64,000 nt of DNA from Enterobacter vonholyi (GCF_008364555.1 NZ_VTUC01000006.1:620001-684000); one strand, 5' to 3'. Counted from the stretch's first letter, positions 35,744-45,460 are shown. The notes: generated from the letters alone by a model not told the origin. Program-made: numbers and translations.

Positions 35744-37873
35744 ATGCTCAATATATCGTGGGACCCTGTGTTAATCGCTATCTCTTATCTGGTGGCGTTT
35801 ATTGCCTCATTTGTGGCGCTGGACAGCGCCGGAAAAATCCCTCTCTCCAGCCGAAAGGCTGCACTCTTCTGGCGGATTGCCGGTGGGGTCACGCTGGGTA
35901 TTGGCATCTGGTCGATGCACTTTATCGGCATGCTGTCGATGCAAATGCCCATGATGATGAGCTACGACCTCTGGTTAACCCTTGCGTCACTGGGCGTCGC
36001 GGTGGTTGCGTCGACAACGGCGCTTAATATTGCCGTCACGGGTAAAAAACTTTCCCCTTTTCGACTGATCTTTGCCACGACGCTTCTGAGCGCTGGCGTG
36101 GTGTCTATGCACTATATCGGTATGGCGGCCCTGATGCTGGATGGCGGCATCATCTGGGATCGCCGGATTGTGGGGTTATCCGTGGTCATTGCCGTTGTTG
36201 CCTCAGGCACGGCGCTGTGGCTGGCTTTCCGACTGCGCGATAAACATAAAGGCGTCTTTATCGATCGCATTATCGCGGCCTTCGTTATGGCTGCCGCGAT
36301 TTGTGCGATGCATTATACCGGCATGAGCGCCGCGCAATTTCAGGAAATGGCGCATGCCGTCCCCGGAGGGATCGGCGAGCTGGGTTTATCCATCTGGGTT
36401 TCAGTCACCACGCTCTGCCTGCTCGGCGTGATGTTAATCATTTCACTTATCGATTCTCACCGGCGCACCAGCCGGCTGACGGATAATCTGCAGCAGCTCA
36501 ACCGTCAGCTAGAGCTGCAGGCGCGTTTTGATGCGCTCACCGGGCTCGCAAACCGCCACCAGATGGATCTCCGCATGCAGGACTGTCTGCGCAGCGCGCT
36601 GCTGAGCAAGAAGCCATTTGCGGTTATTTTCCTGAACGTCGATCACTTCAAACGCGTTAACGATACGTGGGGTCACAGCGTCGGTGATGAGCTATTGATC
36701 GCTGTCGCGCAGCGCATCACGGCAAGGCTCACGCGTGAGATGACCCTGGCAAGACTGGGAGGAGACGCCTTTATCCTGCTGGTGCCTGAATGTGATGACG
36801 ACAAGCTCAGCGCCCTGGTCACCGCGCTGCTTGAAGATGTACGACGCCCTCTGTCGATATGCGGACATACGTTAAGCACGACCATCAGCGCGGGCGTCAG
36901 CCTCTATCCTCAGGATGGCGAAACGCTGCATGAGCTGAAACTCAAGGCGGATGCAGCTTTACACCGCGTCAAGGAAGATGGCCGTAACGGCTGGGCGATT
37001 TACCGGGCCGAGATGTCAACAGCGATCCCGGCGAAACCCGGCTTTCTGCAGGAACTCTCGCAGGCGCTTGAACGGGATCAGTTTGAACTCTGGTATCAGC
37101 CAACCTGGCATGCGGGAGAGAAAACGATTCATGGTTTTGAAGCCCTTCTTCGCTGGCGGCATCCAGAGCAAGGCGTTGTATTGCCCAATCTGTTTATCCC
37201 CTCGCTGGAACAAACAGGTTTAATTATTCCGGTAGGTAACTGGGCCATTGAAGCGGCATGCCGACAGCTTCATTTCTGGACTGAACAAGGGTTCAGCCAG
37301 TGGACGTTGTCGCTCAACCTATCCCCCGTTCAGTTCGAACAGCCGGACATTTTCCAGATCATCTCGTCAATGCTGGAAAAATATAACCTGCCTCCGTCCC
37401 GTCTGATCCTGGAGGTAACGGAAAGCACCGCGCTTAAAAATCTCGACCGCAGCATTGAGTTGCTTAACGCGTTTAATCATGCGGGGATCGTCGTCTCGAT
37501 TGATGATTTTGGTACGGGCTATTCCAACCTGCTGATGCTTAGCGTGCTGCCGGCTAAAGAACTCAAGATCGACAGAAGCTTTGTGACCTCAATGCTTGAA
37601 AATGAAAAAAGCTACAAGCTGGTTGAAACCATCATCAGTATCGCCCGGACCATGGAGATGAATGTGGTGGCAGAAGGGATCGAAACGGAAGAACAGCAGG
37701 CGGTCCTCACCCGTCTCGGCTGCGATTACCTGCAGGGGTATCTTTTCTCCCGGCCCTTACCTGCCGAACAGGTACCGTGGCTACTGCTGCAGATAAACTC
37801 AGACAAACAGATTATCCCCATTAATAAAATTCAAACGGACCCCGCATTTATTTCACAAAAAAATCATGCCTGA
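35744..37873 (+). CDS. MHYT-GGDEF-EAL protein, likely cyclic-di-GMP phosphodiesterase
   Basis: 709 residues: a seven-helix MHYT sensor (about 1-235) with the repeats MHFIGM, MHYIGM and MHYTGM; a GGDEF domain (about 265-430); and an EAL domain (about 440-695). The cyclase active site reads GGDAF, so the GGDEF half is probably inactive for synthesis. The EAL half keeps EALLRW, NLS, EVTEST, DDFGTGYS, KID, EGIETEEQ and LQGYLF and should be active. MHYT domains are thought to bind copper and sense O2, CO or NO. The dgcM gene follows 93 bases later in the same direction. Confidence 0.93.
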   Translation: MLNISWDPVLIAISYLVAFIASFVALDSAGKIPLSSRKAALFWRIAGGVTLGIGIWSMHFIGMLSMQMPMMMSYDLWLTLASLGVAVVASTTALNIAVTGKKLSPFRLIFATTLLSAGVVSMHYIGMAALMLDGGIIWDRRIVGLSVVIAVVASGTALWLAFRLRDKHKGVFIDRIIAAFVMAAAICAMHYTGMSAAQFQEMAHAVPGGIGELGLSIWVSVTTLCLLGVMLIISLIDSHRRTSRLTDNLQQLNRQLELQARFDALTGLANRHQMDLRMQDCLRSALLSKKPFAVIFLNVDHFKRVNDTWGHSVGDELLIAVAQRITARLTREMTLARLGGDAFILLVPECDDDKLSALVTALLEDVRRPLSICGHTLSTTISAGVSLYPQDGETLHELKLKADAALHRVKEDGRNGWAIYRAEMSTAIPAKPGFLQELSQALERDQFELWYQPTWHAGEKTIHGFEALLRWRHPEQGVVLPNLFIPSLEQTGLIIPVGNWAIEAACRQLHFWTEQGFSQWTLSLNLSPVQFEQPDIFQIISSMLEKYNLPPSRLILEVTESTALKNLDRSIELLNAFNHAGIVVSIDDFGTGYSNLLMLSVLPAKELKIDRSFVTSMLENEKSYKLVETIISIARTMEMNVVAEGIETEEQQAVLTRLGCDYLQGYLFSRPLPAEQVPWLLLQINSDKQIIPINKIQTDPAFISQKNHA

Positions 37874-37966
37874 CGGGGTTAAGTGGAGTATGTTTCAAAG
37901 GAGTACACGCGAGTCAATTCTGGCATGATTTGTCAGGCACATGTTGTCGATGAACAGGAAACGCCT

Positions 37967-39199
37967 ATGTCGCAACCTTGTTTTGATGCGTTGAATGTAA
38001 TTAAAACACCCGTGTGGCTCGTTTCACCCGTGTCGGAAAAGATCATTTTTGCGAATGTGGCCGCAAGGCAGCTCATGGGGGATAAAACACTCGAGGACCT
38101 GCGCAAAGGGATCTATTCTGCCAGGGCGCAAACCCTCCTGACGATGTATGTACCTGAACTGAAAACAGAGCAGGAGATCGTCGAAATCTGGACGGCTAAC
38201 CGGGATGGAAAGGATACGCCGTTAAGCTGTCGGCTCTCGCTCGCCCACTACGCTCCCTGGGGAGATGTGATTGTTTTCGAAGGCATCTCCCAACAAATGC
38301 TCTCAGGATTGAAGGCAAGCCGTTCTGCCACCTATCGACGGAAAAAACAGGGTTTCTATGCGCGCTTTTTTCTGACCAACAGCGCCCCGATGCTGTTAAT
38401 CGATCCGGCCCGCGACGGGCAAATCGTCGATGCAAATCTGGCCGCACTCAATTTTTATGGTTACTCACATGATGACATGTGCAGTAAGCATACCTGGGAA
38501 ATCAATACGCTGGGGCGAGATGTGATGCCCATTATGACTGCGATTGCCGCGCTGCCCGGTGGTCATAAGCCGCTCAATTTTATTCACCGCCTTGCCGATG
38601 GAACCACCCGCCACGTTCAGACGTATGCCGGGCCCATTGAGATTTACGGCGACAAGCTGATGCTGTGCATCATCCACGATATCACCGAGCAAAAAAGGCT
38701 AGAGCAGGAGCTTGAACATGCCGCGTTACGTGACTCCATGACGGGACTACTCAACCGGCGCCAGTTCTACGCAATTACCGATCAAAGCAACCTGAATAAA
38801 CTTCCTGCGCAGCAGCAATTTAGCCTGCTGCTGGTGGATACCGACCATTTCAAAAACATTAATGACCTGTTCGGTCATCTGAAAGGCGATGAGGTGCTTA
38901 TCGCCCTTTCCCGAACGCTGGAAGCCTGTAGTCGGGAGGGCGACATGGTGTTCCGCTGGGGTGGCGAAGAGTTCGTTATCCTGCTGCCGCGTACCTCTCT
39001 CGATACCGCCCTGCAGATTGCCGAGTTAATCCGTGCAGCCGTTGCACACATCACGATTCCGGGCTTGCCGCGGTTTACCGTCAGCATTGGGGTGGCGCGG
39101 CACAATCAGGGGGAGAGTATTGACGAGCTGTTTAAGCGTGTGGACGATGCCCTGTATCGCGCTAAAAATGATGGACGCAATAAAGTCCTTGCTGCATGA
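37967..39199 (+). CDS. dgcM: diguanylate cyclase DgcM (PAS-PAS-GGDEF)
   Basis: 410 residues from the ATG at 37967 (AGGAAA upstream), the same length as E. coli DgcM (YdaM). An N-terminal PAS-like domain, a second PAS (about 155-265, with SAPMLLIDP and IVDANLAALNFYGY) and a GGDEF domain with intact GGEEF and, five residues before it, the RxxD inhibitory site (REGD). In E. coli DgcM makes cyclic-di-GMP, works with PdeR and MlrA and switches on csgD for curli. It lies near zntB as in E. coli, but with two signalling genes inserted between. Confidence 0.93.
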   Translation: MSQPCFDALNVIKTPVWLVSPVSEKIIFANVAARQLMGDKTLEDLRKGIYSARAQTLLTMYVPELKTEQEIVEIWTANRDGKDTPLSCRLSLAHYAPWGDVIVFEGISQQMLSGLKASRSATYRRKKQGFYARFFLTNSAPMLLIDPARDGQIVDANLAALNFYGYSHDDMCSKHTWEINTLGRDVMPIMTAIAALPGGHKPLNFIHRLADGTTRHVQTYAGPIEIYGDKLMLCIIHDITEQKRLEQELEHAALRDSMTGLLNRRQFYAITDQSNLNKLPAQQQFSLLLVDTDHFKNINDLFGHLKGDEVLIALSRTLEACSREGDMVFRWGGEEFVILLPRTSLDTALQIAELIRAAVAHITIPGLPRFTVSIGVARHNQGESIDELFKRVDDALYRAKNDGRNKVLAA

Positions 39200-39273
39200 A
39201 ACTGGAGTATCCGGAAAAGCCCCGCTACAATGCCCACCTCGAATCAATTAGCTTCAGGTGGGTAAAAGCAGCA

Positions 39274-39414
39274 ATGGGAAAAACTGAAATAATACTCACC
39301 TTTATTATTTTGCTCCTTATTATATTTGGCTTCTGGTTTATTTTTAGCGGTGAGATCTGGTATCTCGTAGAATTCCTTGAAAATAGCCTTTACCCGACCT
39401 TCGACGCACTGTAA
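39274..39414 (+). CDS. candidate small membrane protein downstream of dgcM
   Basis: 46 residues with one very hydrophobic helix (IILTFIILLLIIFGFWFIF) and an acidic-aromatic tail. The same frame is open back to an ATG at 39196 that overlaps the dgcM stop (ATGA), so a 72-residue coupled form is also possible. Ribosome sites are weak for both. Family not recognised. A terminator follows at 39543. Confidence 0.4.
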   Translation: MGKTEIILTFIILLLIIFGFWFIFSGEIWYLVEFLENSLYPTFDAL

Positions 39415-39542
39415 CGCACGTTTAATCGCTTGTTTCACCTACCGAATATGTCAGGTATCAGCTTGTCTTACTGCCGCGTAAAATATACGGCGTTATCCTC
39501 CAACAACGTTGATAACGAATCATTTATTCATTTGCTTATGTT

Positions 39543-39566
39543 GCCCGTGCTCTGACGGGCTTTTTT
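39543..39566 (+). terminator. intrinsic terminator
   Basis: GCCCGT-GCTCTG-ACGGGC followed by six Ts, ending the rightward dgcM transcript. Confidence 0.85.
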
Positions 39567-39631
39567 ATTTCCGGCAATTCAGCCATGCCAGGCTATATCT
39601 TAATCATCTTTATTGAAAAAGGTGAGGAATG

Positions 39632-40195
39632 ATGAGCAAGAAGATCCTGATGCTGGTTGGCGATTACGCCGAAGATTACGAAACCATGGTGCCTTTTCAG
39701 GCTTTGCAGATGATTGGCCATCAGGTTGATGCGGTCTGCCCCGACAAACCGAAAGGCGACTACATCATGACGGCAATCCATGATTTTGACGGTGCCCAGA
39801 CCTACAGCGAAAAACCCGGTCACCGCTTTACCCTCAACGCCGATTTTTCAACCGTAAAGGAGCTGGATTACGACGCGCTGCTCATCCCCGGCGGGAGAGC
39901 CCCCGAGTATCTGCGGCTAAATGAGGACGTGTTAAAGCTGGTACAGGCATTTGACGCCGCGCGTAAGCCGATTGCTGCGGTGTGCCACGGCCCGCAGCTG
40001 CTTGCTGCCGCGGGCATTCTGAAAGGACGAACCTGTAGCGCCTACCCGGCCTGCGCACCTGAGGTACGTCTCGCGGGTGGACACTACGCCACTATCGGCA
40101 TCGATCAGGCCCATGTAGACGGCAACCTGGTGACGGCTCCCGCCTGGCCTGCGCATCCGCAGTGGCTGGCGAAGTTTAGTAAGTTGTTAGAATAG
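39632..40195 (+). CDS. DJ-1/PfpI family protein
   Basis: 187 residues of the DJ-1/PfpI class I glutamine-amidotransferase-like fold. The nucleophile Cys is in AVCHGPQLL (near 116) with the adjacent His, and an acidic residue early in the chain (GDYAEDYE) is in place. Relatives are reported as glyoxalases, deglycases or proteases; specificity cannot be read here. GAGG lies four bases before the ATG at 39632, favouring it over the overlapping ATG at 39629. Confidence 0.88.
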   Translation: MSKKILMLVGDYAEDYETMVPFQALQMIGHQVDAVCPDKPKGDYIMTAIHDFDGAQTYSEKPGHRFTLNADFSTVKELDYDALLIPGGRAPEYLRLNEDVLKLVQAFDAARKPIAAVCHGPQLLAAAGILKGRTCSAYPACAPEVRLAGGHYATIGIDQAHVDGNLVTAPAWPAHPQWLAKFSKLLE

Positions 40196-40293
40196 CCCAC
40201 CTCTGCTCCCGCCAGCTCCGCATGGGCGGGAGCGATATCTCAGACAAAGCCAAAAAAATAGTATGTATGGAGCACTGGTTAGCAGGGAATTAT

Positions 40294-41049
40294 TTACTCA
40301 TTCTGGCGACGCCATTGCGCTTCTCTCTCTCGCTCCTTTCTTCGAGCTTCTTCTTTTTTACGATACAGCGGTGGATAATAAATATTTCCCCAGTCCCATT
40401 TGCCGAACCAGATATTCATCAGGGCGCTAAATATAATGATAAGGACGATATAAAATATAACAAAACCCTCATCACCACCCAGATTAAGAAGATCGCTGGC
40501 TAAGGAATGCTGAGCGTGACTGAACCAGTGCGGATGGTAATCAAGTATCATGAAAAACAGGATACCAAAAAGTAAATCGCCAACTTTGAATCTTTCAGTG
40601 AATTTACTGCGCCAGGCTGAATCATGTTTTTCATAGTAATTAAGTAAAAACTGATTATTCTCTTCCAGTGCTAAATCAAGGACTTCTCTTGAGGGTACCT
40701 TACCCGGGTATCTCTCGTAATCGCTCTGCGGGCGAAGAATATCCGGAAAGATGCTGCTATATATGATCTCATTCAGCACTTGCCTGAAGATACTGGCGAC
40801 AAAGGGCATGAGGGTTGTGGCTATCAGCCCCAGAGCCGCCAGCGCGACGCAGAAGAAACCAAGGTGTTCGGTCCAGCTATTGACCTGTACGGGCCAGGTC
40901 AAAACTCCCTGTCCGCTGTAAGCCAGCAGCGCCAGATCGGCGAAAAGGACAATATAAATAAAGCGTATAATCCACTGCCATTCCCAGATTTTATCCATAA
41001 TGCCTAAGCCTGCCGGAAAAGAGGGTTTATCTTTCTTTTCTTCCGTCAT
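40294..41049 (-). CDS. inner-membrane protein of unknown function
   Basis: 251 residues with four likely membrane helices: two near the N-terminus (about 25-45 and 62-85) and two in the C-terminal half (about 155-170 and 192-212). A soluble acidic loop lies between them and the tail is strongly charged (KKEEARRKEREREAQ). No signal peptide or known motif is seen. It stands alone between a PfpI gene and mppA. Confidence 0.65.
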   Translation of the reverse strand: MTEEKKDKPSFPAGLGIMDKIWEWQWIIRFIYIVLFADLALLAYSGQGVLTWPVQVNSWTEHLGFFCVALAALGLIATTLMPFVASIFRQVLNEIIYSSIFPDILRPQSDYERYPGKVPSREVLDLALEENNQFLLNYYEKHDSAWRSKFTERFKVGDLLFGILFFMILDYHPHWFSHAQHSLASDLLNLGGDEGFVIFYIVLIIIFSALMNIWFGKWDWGNIYYPPLYRKKEEARRKEREREAQWRRQNE

Positions 41050-41100
41050 AATTTATCCCTGCGATTATATGTAAAACAGACATCTTTTCTGGAATAAAGA

Positions 41101-41123
41101 AACTGGCGCTAAATGCGCCAGTT
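41101..41123 (-). terminator. hairpin terminator 3' of mppA
   Basis: Perfect nine-base stem AACTGGCGC / GCGCCAGTT with a five-base loop, followed on the minus strand by TCTTTATT, 46 bases past the mppA stop. Confidence 0.7.
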
Positions 41124-41169
41124 CTTAATGTACTCTCATTAACGACAGTTACCGCATAATCCGGGCTCG

Positions 41170-42786
41170 TCAGTGCTTCTCAATATACATGGTCCGGCTA
41201 TACGCCACGTCTTCCGGGTTATTAATAGGGTAACCTTTCACCCAGGGCTTAATCAGGCGACCGTTGGTGTACTGATAAATTGGCGCGATAGGTGCTTTCT
41301 CCATGAGGATTTTCTCCGCCATGTTGTAGTCCGTATTACGCGCTTTCGCCGTGGTTTCCAGCGTCGCCTGGTGGATAATTTTATCGTAGGCCGGATCGTT
41401 ATAACGCGAGATATTGCCGCTGTGGGTTGAGGTCAGCAGGGACAGGAAGGTCGAAGGCTCGTTGTAATCCCCCACCCATGACGCGCGGATCACATCAAAA
41501 TTGCCGGTGTTGCGGCTGTCGATATAGGTTTTCCACTCCTGGTTTTGCAGTTTGACATCCACACCGAGATTTTTCTTCCACATGGACGCCACCGCAATGG
41601 CGATCTTCTGGTGGTTTTCCGACGTGTTGTACAGCAGGTTCAGCTTCAGCGGACGCTGAGGACCGTAGCCTGCGGCCTGGAGCAAGGTTTTCGCCTGAGC
41701 GTTCAGCTCCTGCTGCGACATCTGCTCGAACGGTGAAGGGTCAGGGGTGAAACCCGCCGTCACGTCAGGGGTGAAATGCCAGGCCGGCTTCTCGCCGGTA
41801 CCTAACACCTTCTCTGCCATAATGCGGCGATCGATAGTCATGCTCAGCGCAAGACGCACCCTGGCATCGGCAGTCGGCCCCTTTTGTGTGTTAAACGCGT
41901 AGTAATAGGTCCCAAGCTGGGGCGGCGTATACACCTGTCCCGGAATGTCCTTCAGGAGTTTCTGATACATGTTTTTCGGGAACGATTCGGTGATATCAAT
42001 ATCCCCCGCCAGATAGCGCTTAGTGGCGGACGATTCCTGATTAATCGGAATGAAGGTCACTTTTTGCAGGACGGTGTTCGCATTGTCCCAGTAGTGCGTA
42101 TTCGGAACGACAACCAGTTTTTCATTCACCACGCGGTCGTTCAGGACGTAGGCGCCGTTACCTACCAGTGCGCCGGGACGCGTCCACTCCTTACCGCTTT
42201 CAACGTTCGCTTTTTGCACCGGATAGAAGGCGAAGTTCGCCGTCAGGTTGCTAAACCACGGGAGCGGTTTGTCCAGCTGGACGCGTACGGTTCTGGCATC
42301 CACCGCCGTCACGCCCAGGGTATCTGGCGCCGCTTTGCCATCAATAATGGCCTGCGCGTTGTTGATGCCTGCCAGCGCCGCAAACCAGGCAAACGGAGAC
42401 GTGGTTTTCGGGTCAACCAGGCGCTGCCAGCTGTAGACAAAATCCTGAGCGGTGACGGGCGTACCGTCAGACCATTTCGCGTTATCGCGCAGGGTAAACG
42501 TCCAGATACGGTTATCATTGCTCTGCCAGCGCGTCGCTACCCCAGGGGTCAGTTCCCCTTTCTCGTTCTGATTCACCAGCCCTTCGAAAAGATCGCGAAT
42601 TACCTGAATCTCGGGTAATCCCACCGCTTTTGCCGGATCGAGCGAAGCGGGTTCGTCTTTAATATGCCTGACCAGCTCCTGTTTTTGCGCCAGTACCGTG
42701 CCCTGTGGCACATCAGCAGCGTACGAGAGTGTAGAGAGTCCGCACAGGTACAGTGCAGCACAGAGACGCGAAACAGGATGCTTCAT
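41170..42786 (-). CDS. mppA: murein tripeptide-binding protein MppA
   Basis: 538 residues (E. coli MppA 537). A signal peptide ends near SYA-ADVPQG; the rest is an OppA-type solute-binding protein (DEPASLDPAK, WSDGTPVTAQDFVYSW). MppA captures the cell-wall tripeptide L-Ala-D-Glu-mesoDap in the periplasm and hands it to the Opp permease for recycling. The ATG at 42786 has AAGGGGAT upstream; the start at 42816 would displace the signal peptide. The next genes, mpaA and ycjG, digest the same peptide. Confidence 0.95.
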   Translation of the reverse strand: MKHPVSRLCAALYLCGLSTLSYAADVPQGTVLAQKQELVRHIKDEPASLDPAKAVGLPEIQVIRDLFEGLVNQNEKGELTPGVATRWQSNDNRIWTFTLRDNAKWSDGTPVTAQDFVYSWQRLVDPKTTSPFAWFAALAGINNAQAIIDGKAAPDTLGVTAVDARTVRVQLDKPLPWFSNLTANFAFYPVQKANVESGKEWTRPGALVGNGAYVLNDRVVNEKLVVVPNTHYWDNANTVLQKVTFIPINQESSATKRYLAGDIDITESFPKNMYQKLLKDIPGQVYTPPQLGTYYYAFNTQKGPTADARVRLALSMTIDRRIMAEKVLGTGEKPAWHFTPDVTAGFTPDPSPFEQMSQQELNAQAKTLLQAAGYGPQRPLKLNLLYNTSENHQKIAIAVASMWKKNLGVDVKLQNQEWKTYIDSRNTGNFDVIRASWVGDYNEPSTFLSLLTSTHSGNISRYNDPAYDKIIHQATLETTAKARNTDYNMAEKILMEKAPIAPIYQYTNGRLIKPWVKGYPINNPEDVAYSRTMYIEKH

Positions 42787-42971
42787 AAGATCCCCTTTAG
42801 TGAATTCAGGTAACAAGCAGATGCGTAATTATTTGTTTCGAAACAGAGAAATGCAAATACCTTCGTCCGGAATAGTGATTTGAGGCAATTCTCAGCCGTC
42901 ACGGAAACTATTTGATTAACAGCGGGTTTTGCACAACACTGCCTGTAGAGACTTCTTTATCAGGATTTCGT

Positions 42972-43685
42972 ATGGCAACCACCCGACCGCGAGCGGAGCG
43001 CGGCGCCTTTCCGCCGGGCGCCGAGCAATATGGCCGCTCATTTTTAGGCGCATCGCTGATCTGGTTCCCGGCGCCCGATGCCGATCGCAACAGCGGTTTG
43101 ATCATTGCCGGCACGCACGGAGACGAGAACTCTTCCATCGTCACGCTTTCCTGCGCGCTGAGGACGCTGACGCCTTCGTTGCGACGTCACCATGTGATTC
43201 TTGCCGTCAATCCGGACGGCTGCCAGCTGGGATTGCGGGCGAATGCGAGAGGAATCGACCTGAACCGTAATTTCCCGGCGGCAAACTGGCGCGCAGGGGA
43301 AACGGTATATCGCTGGAACAGCTCCGCCGAGGAGCGGGACGTGGTGCTGCTAACAGGAGATAAGCCCGGATCGGAGCCGGAAACGCAGGCGCTGTGCCAG
43401 CTTATCCATAAAATCCACCCAGCATGGGTTGTCTCCTTCCACGATCCGCTGGCCTGTATTGAAGATCCGCGCCACTCCGAACTGGGCGAGTGGCTGGCGC
43501 AGGCTTTCGCCCTGCCGCTCGTCACCAGCGTGGGCTATGAAACCCCAGGTTCCTTTGGTAGCTGGTGCGCCGATTTGAGCCTGCCCTGCATCACCGCTGA
43601 ATTCCCGCCGATTTCCTCCGACGAAGCCAGCGAAAAATACTTAAAAGCGATGGTGGAGCTTCTGCGCTGGCAGCCTCAGAGATGA
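42972..43685 (+). CDS. mpaA: murein tripeptide amidase MpaA
   Basis: 237 residues of the M14-type carboxypeptidase fold. Zinc ligands are in GTHGDENS (His and Glu) and a later His (SFHDPLA); RGIDLNRNFP matches the substrate-binding part and the catalytic Glu is in TAEFPP. MpaA cuts the D-Glu-mesoDap bond of the recycled tripeptide in the cytoplasm. The ATG at 42972 (MATTRPRAERG) lines up with E. coli MpaA; an in-frame start at 42912 adds 20 residues. It overlaps the end of convergent ycjG by ten bases. Confidence 0.95.
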   Translation: MATTRPRAERGAFPPGAEQYGRSFLGASLIWFPAPDADRNSGLIIAGTHGDENSSIVTLSCALRTLTPSLRRHHVILAVNPDGCQLGLRANARGIDLNRNFPAANWRAGETVYRWNSSAEERDVVLLTGDKPGSEPETQALCQLIHKIHPAWVVSFHDPLACIEDPRHSELGEWLAQAFALPLVTSVGYETPGSFGSWCADLSLPCITAEFPPISSDEASEKYLKAMVELLRWQPQR

Positions 43686-44641
43686 AGCACGCCGCTGGTA
43701 AAATGAAGCGCCGGTGAAACGTCAACAGCCAGCCACGTCGGACCATCGAGATCGGCGAAACGGACCTGATTGACCAGCGGAAGCACCGCGCCGATCGCCC
43801 GGGAGGTGCAAAGCATGCACCCCAGCATCAGGGCAAACCCCTGCGCCCGGGCTTCCGCCGCCAGAGCCAGGGCTTCTGTCAGTCCGCCTGCCTTGTCGAG
43901 CTTGATATTGACCATGTCATAGCGGCCCTTAAGCTCGCTCAAATTTTCGCGGGTATGGCAGCTTTCATCCGCGCAGACGGGCAACGGATGGATAAAATTC
44001 TTCAGCGCCGCATCATCTTTTGCTGGCAGAGGCTGCTCCAGCATCGCCACGCCCAGATCGGCCAACAGCTGGCATCGCGCTGCCAGCCCTTCAGGATGCC
44101 ACGACTCGTTGGCGTCAACAATCAGCGTGGCTGAGGGCACCGCAGAGCGAATGGCGACCATCCGCTCGCTGATCAGACGATCGTCGAGCTTCACTTTCAA
44201 GAGCGTGGCCCCGGCGTCATAGAGCGCTTTCGCACTGGCGGCCATCTGCTCCGGCTCACCAATCACGACCGTTTGCGCCGTCACGACGGACTCAGGCAGC
44301 ACCACACCCAGCAAGGACGTCAGCGATTTTTGCTGCTGAGCGGCTTCAAGGCTCCAGAGCGCACAGTCGATAGCGTTACGCGCCGCCCCGGCGGGCAAAC
44401 GCTGCTGTAACGACTCACGCGTGAGACCTTTTTGCAGGTCAGGCACAAGGGTCATGATCTGCGCCATCACCGACGCAAGACTTTCTCCGTAGCGCGGGTA
44501 AGGCGTACATTCCCCGACGCCTTTAAACCCCTCTTCTTCGATTTCAACCACGACCACGCTGGCTTCACTTCGGCTGCCGCGGGAGATCACAAACGGGGTA
44601 TGCAATGGCCAGGCTTCTTCATAGACCTTAACGCTTCTCAT
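43676..44641 (-). CDS. ycjG: L-Ala-D/L-Glu epimerase YcjG
   Basis: 321 residues, enolase superfamily (muconate-lactonising type). The catalytic Lys pair lies in LKVKLD and NIKLD, and metal ligands in VDANES, LEQPLP and ADESCH. It turns L-Ala-D-Glu, released from murein peptides, into L-Ala-L-Glu so the dipeptide can be used. The ATG at 44641 has AAGGAG six bases upstream; a GTG at 44644 just before it is less likely. It completes the murein recycling set with mpaA and mppA. Confidence 0.95.
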   Translation of the reverse strand: MRSVKVYEEAWPLHTPFVISRGSRSEASVVVVEIEEEGFKGVGECTPYPRYGESLASVMAQIMTLVPDLQKGLTRESLQQRLPAGAARNAIDCALWSLEAAQQQKSLTSLLGVVLPESVVTAQTVVIGEPEQMAASAKALYDAGATLLKVKLDDRLISERMVAIRSAVPSATLIVDANESWHPEGLAARCQLLADLGVAMLEQPLPAKDDAALKNFIHPLPVCADESCHTRENLSELKGRYDMVNIKLDKAGGLTEALALAAEARAQGFALMLGCMLCTSRAIGAVLPLVNQVRFADLDGPTWLAVDVSPALHFTSGVLHL

Positions 44642-44748
44642 CACTGACTCCTTGCGGCCCGGAAAGGCGAAAAATTTGGTTTGCCGTGTTATCCGCTGAT
44701 GGCATACACTAGCCCCGACGTTAACTATATGTAAACAGGAAGATATCT

Positions 44749-45255
44749 ATGTCACAACTCGTTCATTTCCAGGGCAACCCGGTTGCTGTTGCAGGTTCCA
44801 TTCCGCAGGCTGGCAGCAAAGCGCAGGCTTTTACTCTGGTGGCTAAAGATCTGTCTGACGTCACACTGGCTCAGTTTGCGGGCAAACGCAAAGTACTGAA
44901 CATTTTCCCAAGCATTGATACCGGTGTTTGTGCCGCATCCGTGCGTAAATTCAACCAGCTGGCGACTGAAATGGACAACACAGTTGTGCTGTGCATTTCC
45001 GCTGACCTGCCGTTTGCCCAGTCCCGTTTCTGCGGTGCCGAAGGCCTGAGCAACGTCATCACCCTCTCCACCCTGCGCAGCGCTGATTTCCTTGAGAAAT
45101 ATGGCGTCAGCATCGCGGAAGGCCCACTTAAAGGTCTGGCAGCACGAGCTGTACTGGTTCTTGATGAAAACGACACTGTTGTCTTCAGCGAACTGGTTAA
45201 TGAAATCACCACCGAGCCAGATTACACTGCCGCGCTGGACGTGCTAAAAGCATAA
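44749..45255 (+). CDS. tpx: thiol peroxidase Tpx
   Basis: 168 residues, exactly as in E. coli. The peroxidatic Cys is residue 61 (DTGVC) and the resolving Cys residue 95 (SRFCGAEG). Tpx is an atypical two-Cys peroxiredoxin that reduces lipid hydroperoxides with thioredoxin. AGGAAG precedes the ATG. It is divergent from ycjG as in E. coli and has its own terminator. Confidence 0.97.
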   Translation: MSQLVHFQGNPVAVAGSIPQAGSKAQAFTLVAKDLSDVTLAQFAGKRKVLNIFPSIDTGVCAASVRKFNQLATEMDNTVVLCISADLPFAQSRFCGAEGLSNVITLSTLRSADFLEKYGVSIAEGPLKGLAARAVLVLDENDTVVFSELVNEITTEPDYTAALDVLKA

Positions 45256-45289
45256 TAAGTCCTTAGCATTCTATACAACTCATTCTCAA

Positions 45290-45311
45290 CCTCGCCGCGG
45301 CGGGGTTTTTT
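45290..45311 (+). terminator. intrinsic terminator of tpx
   Basis: GC-rich hairpin CCTCGCC...GGCGGGG followed by TTTTTTA, 35 bases past the tpx stop. Confidence 0.85.
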
Positions 45312-45444
45312 ATTACTCTGAAGCTGAATCGTTAAAGCTAATATGCTCGCAAGTCACATTAATCATGCAATAACATGAGCAACATGCAACATGAGCGTGA
45401 TTAACAACGCATAATAATCGTTAAAACTCCCTATTTTTGGCCGC

Positions 45445-45460
45445 AGTGAAGCACATCACA
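45445..45460. promoter_or_regulatory. candidate CRP site upstream of the DUF4432 gene
   Basis: AGTGA-AGCACA-TCACA, followed by TTT, matches the CRP consensus TGTGA-N6-TCACA at nine of ten core bases. It lies 70 bases upstream of the next ATG, a plausible activator distance for a sugar-related gene. Confidence 0.5.

Noticed and set aside
41884-42618. 244-codon plus-strand ORF inside mppA
   Set aside because: Antisense shadow of mppA, which has the E. coli length and all family segments.
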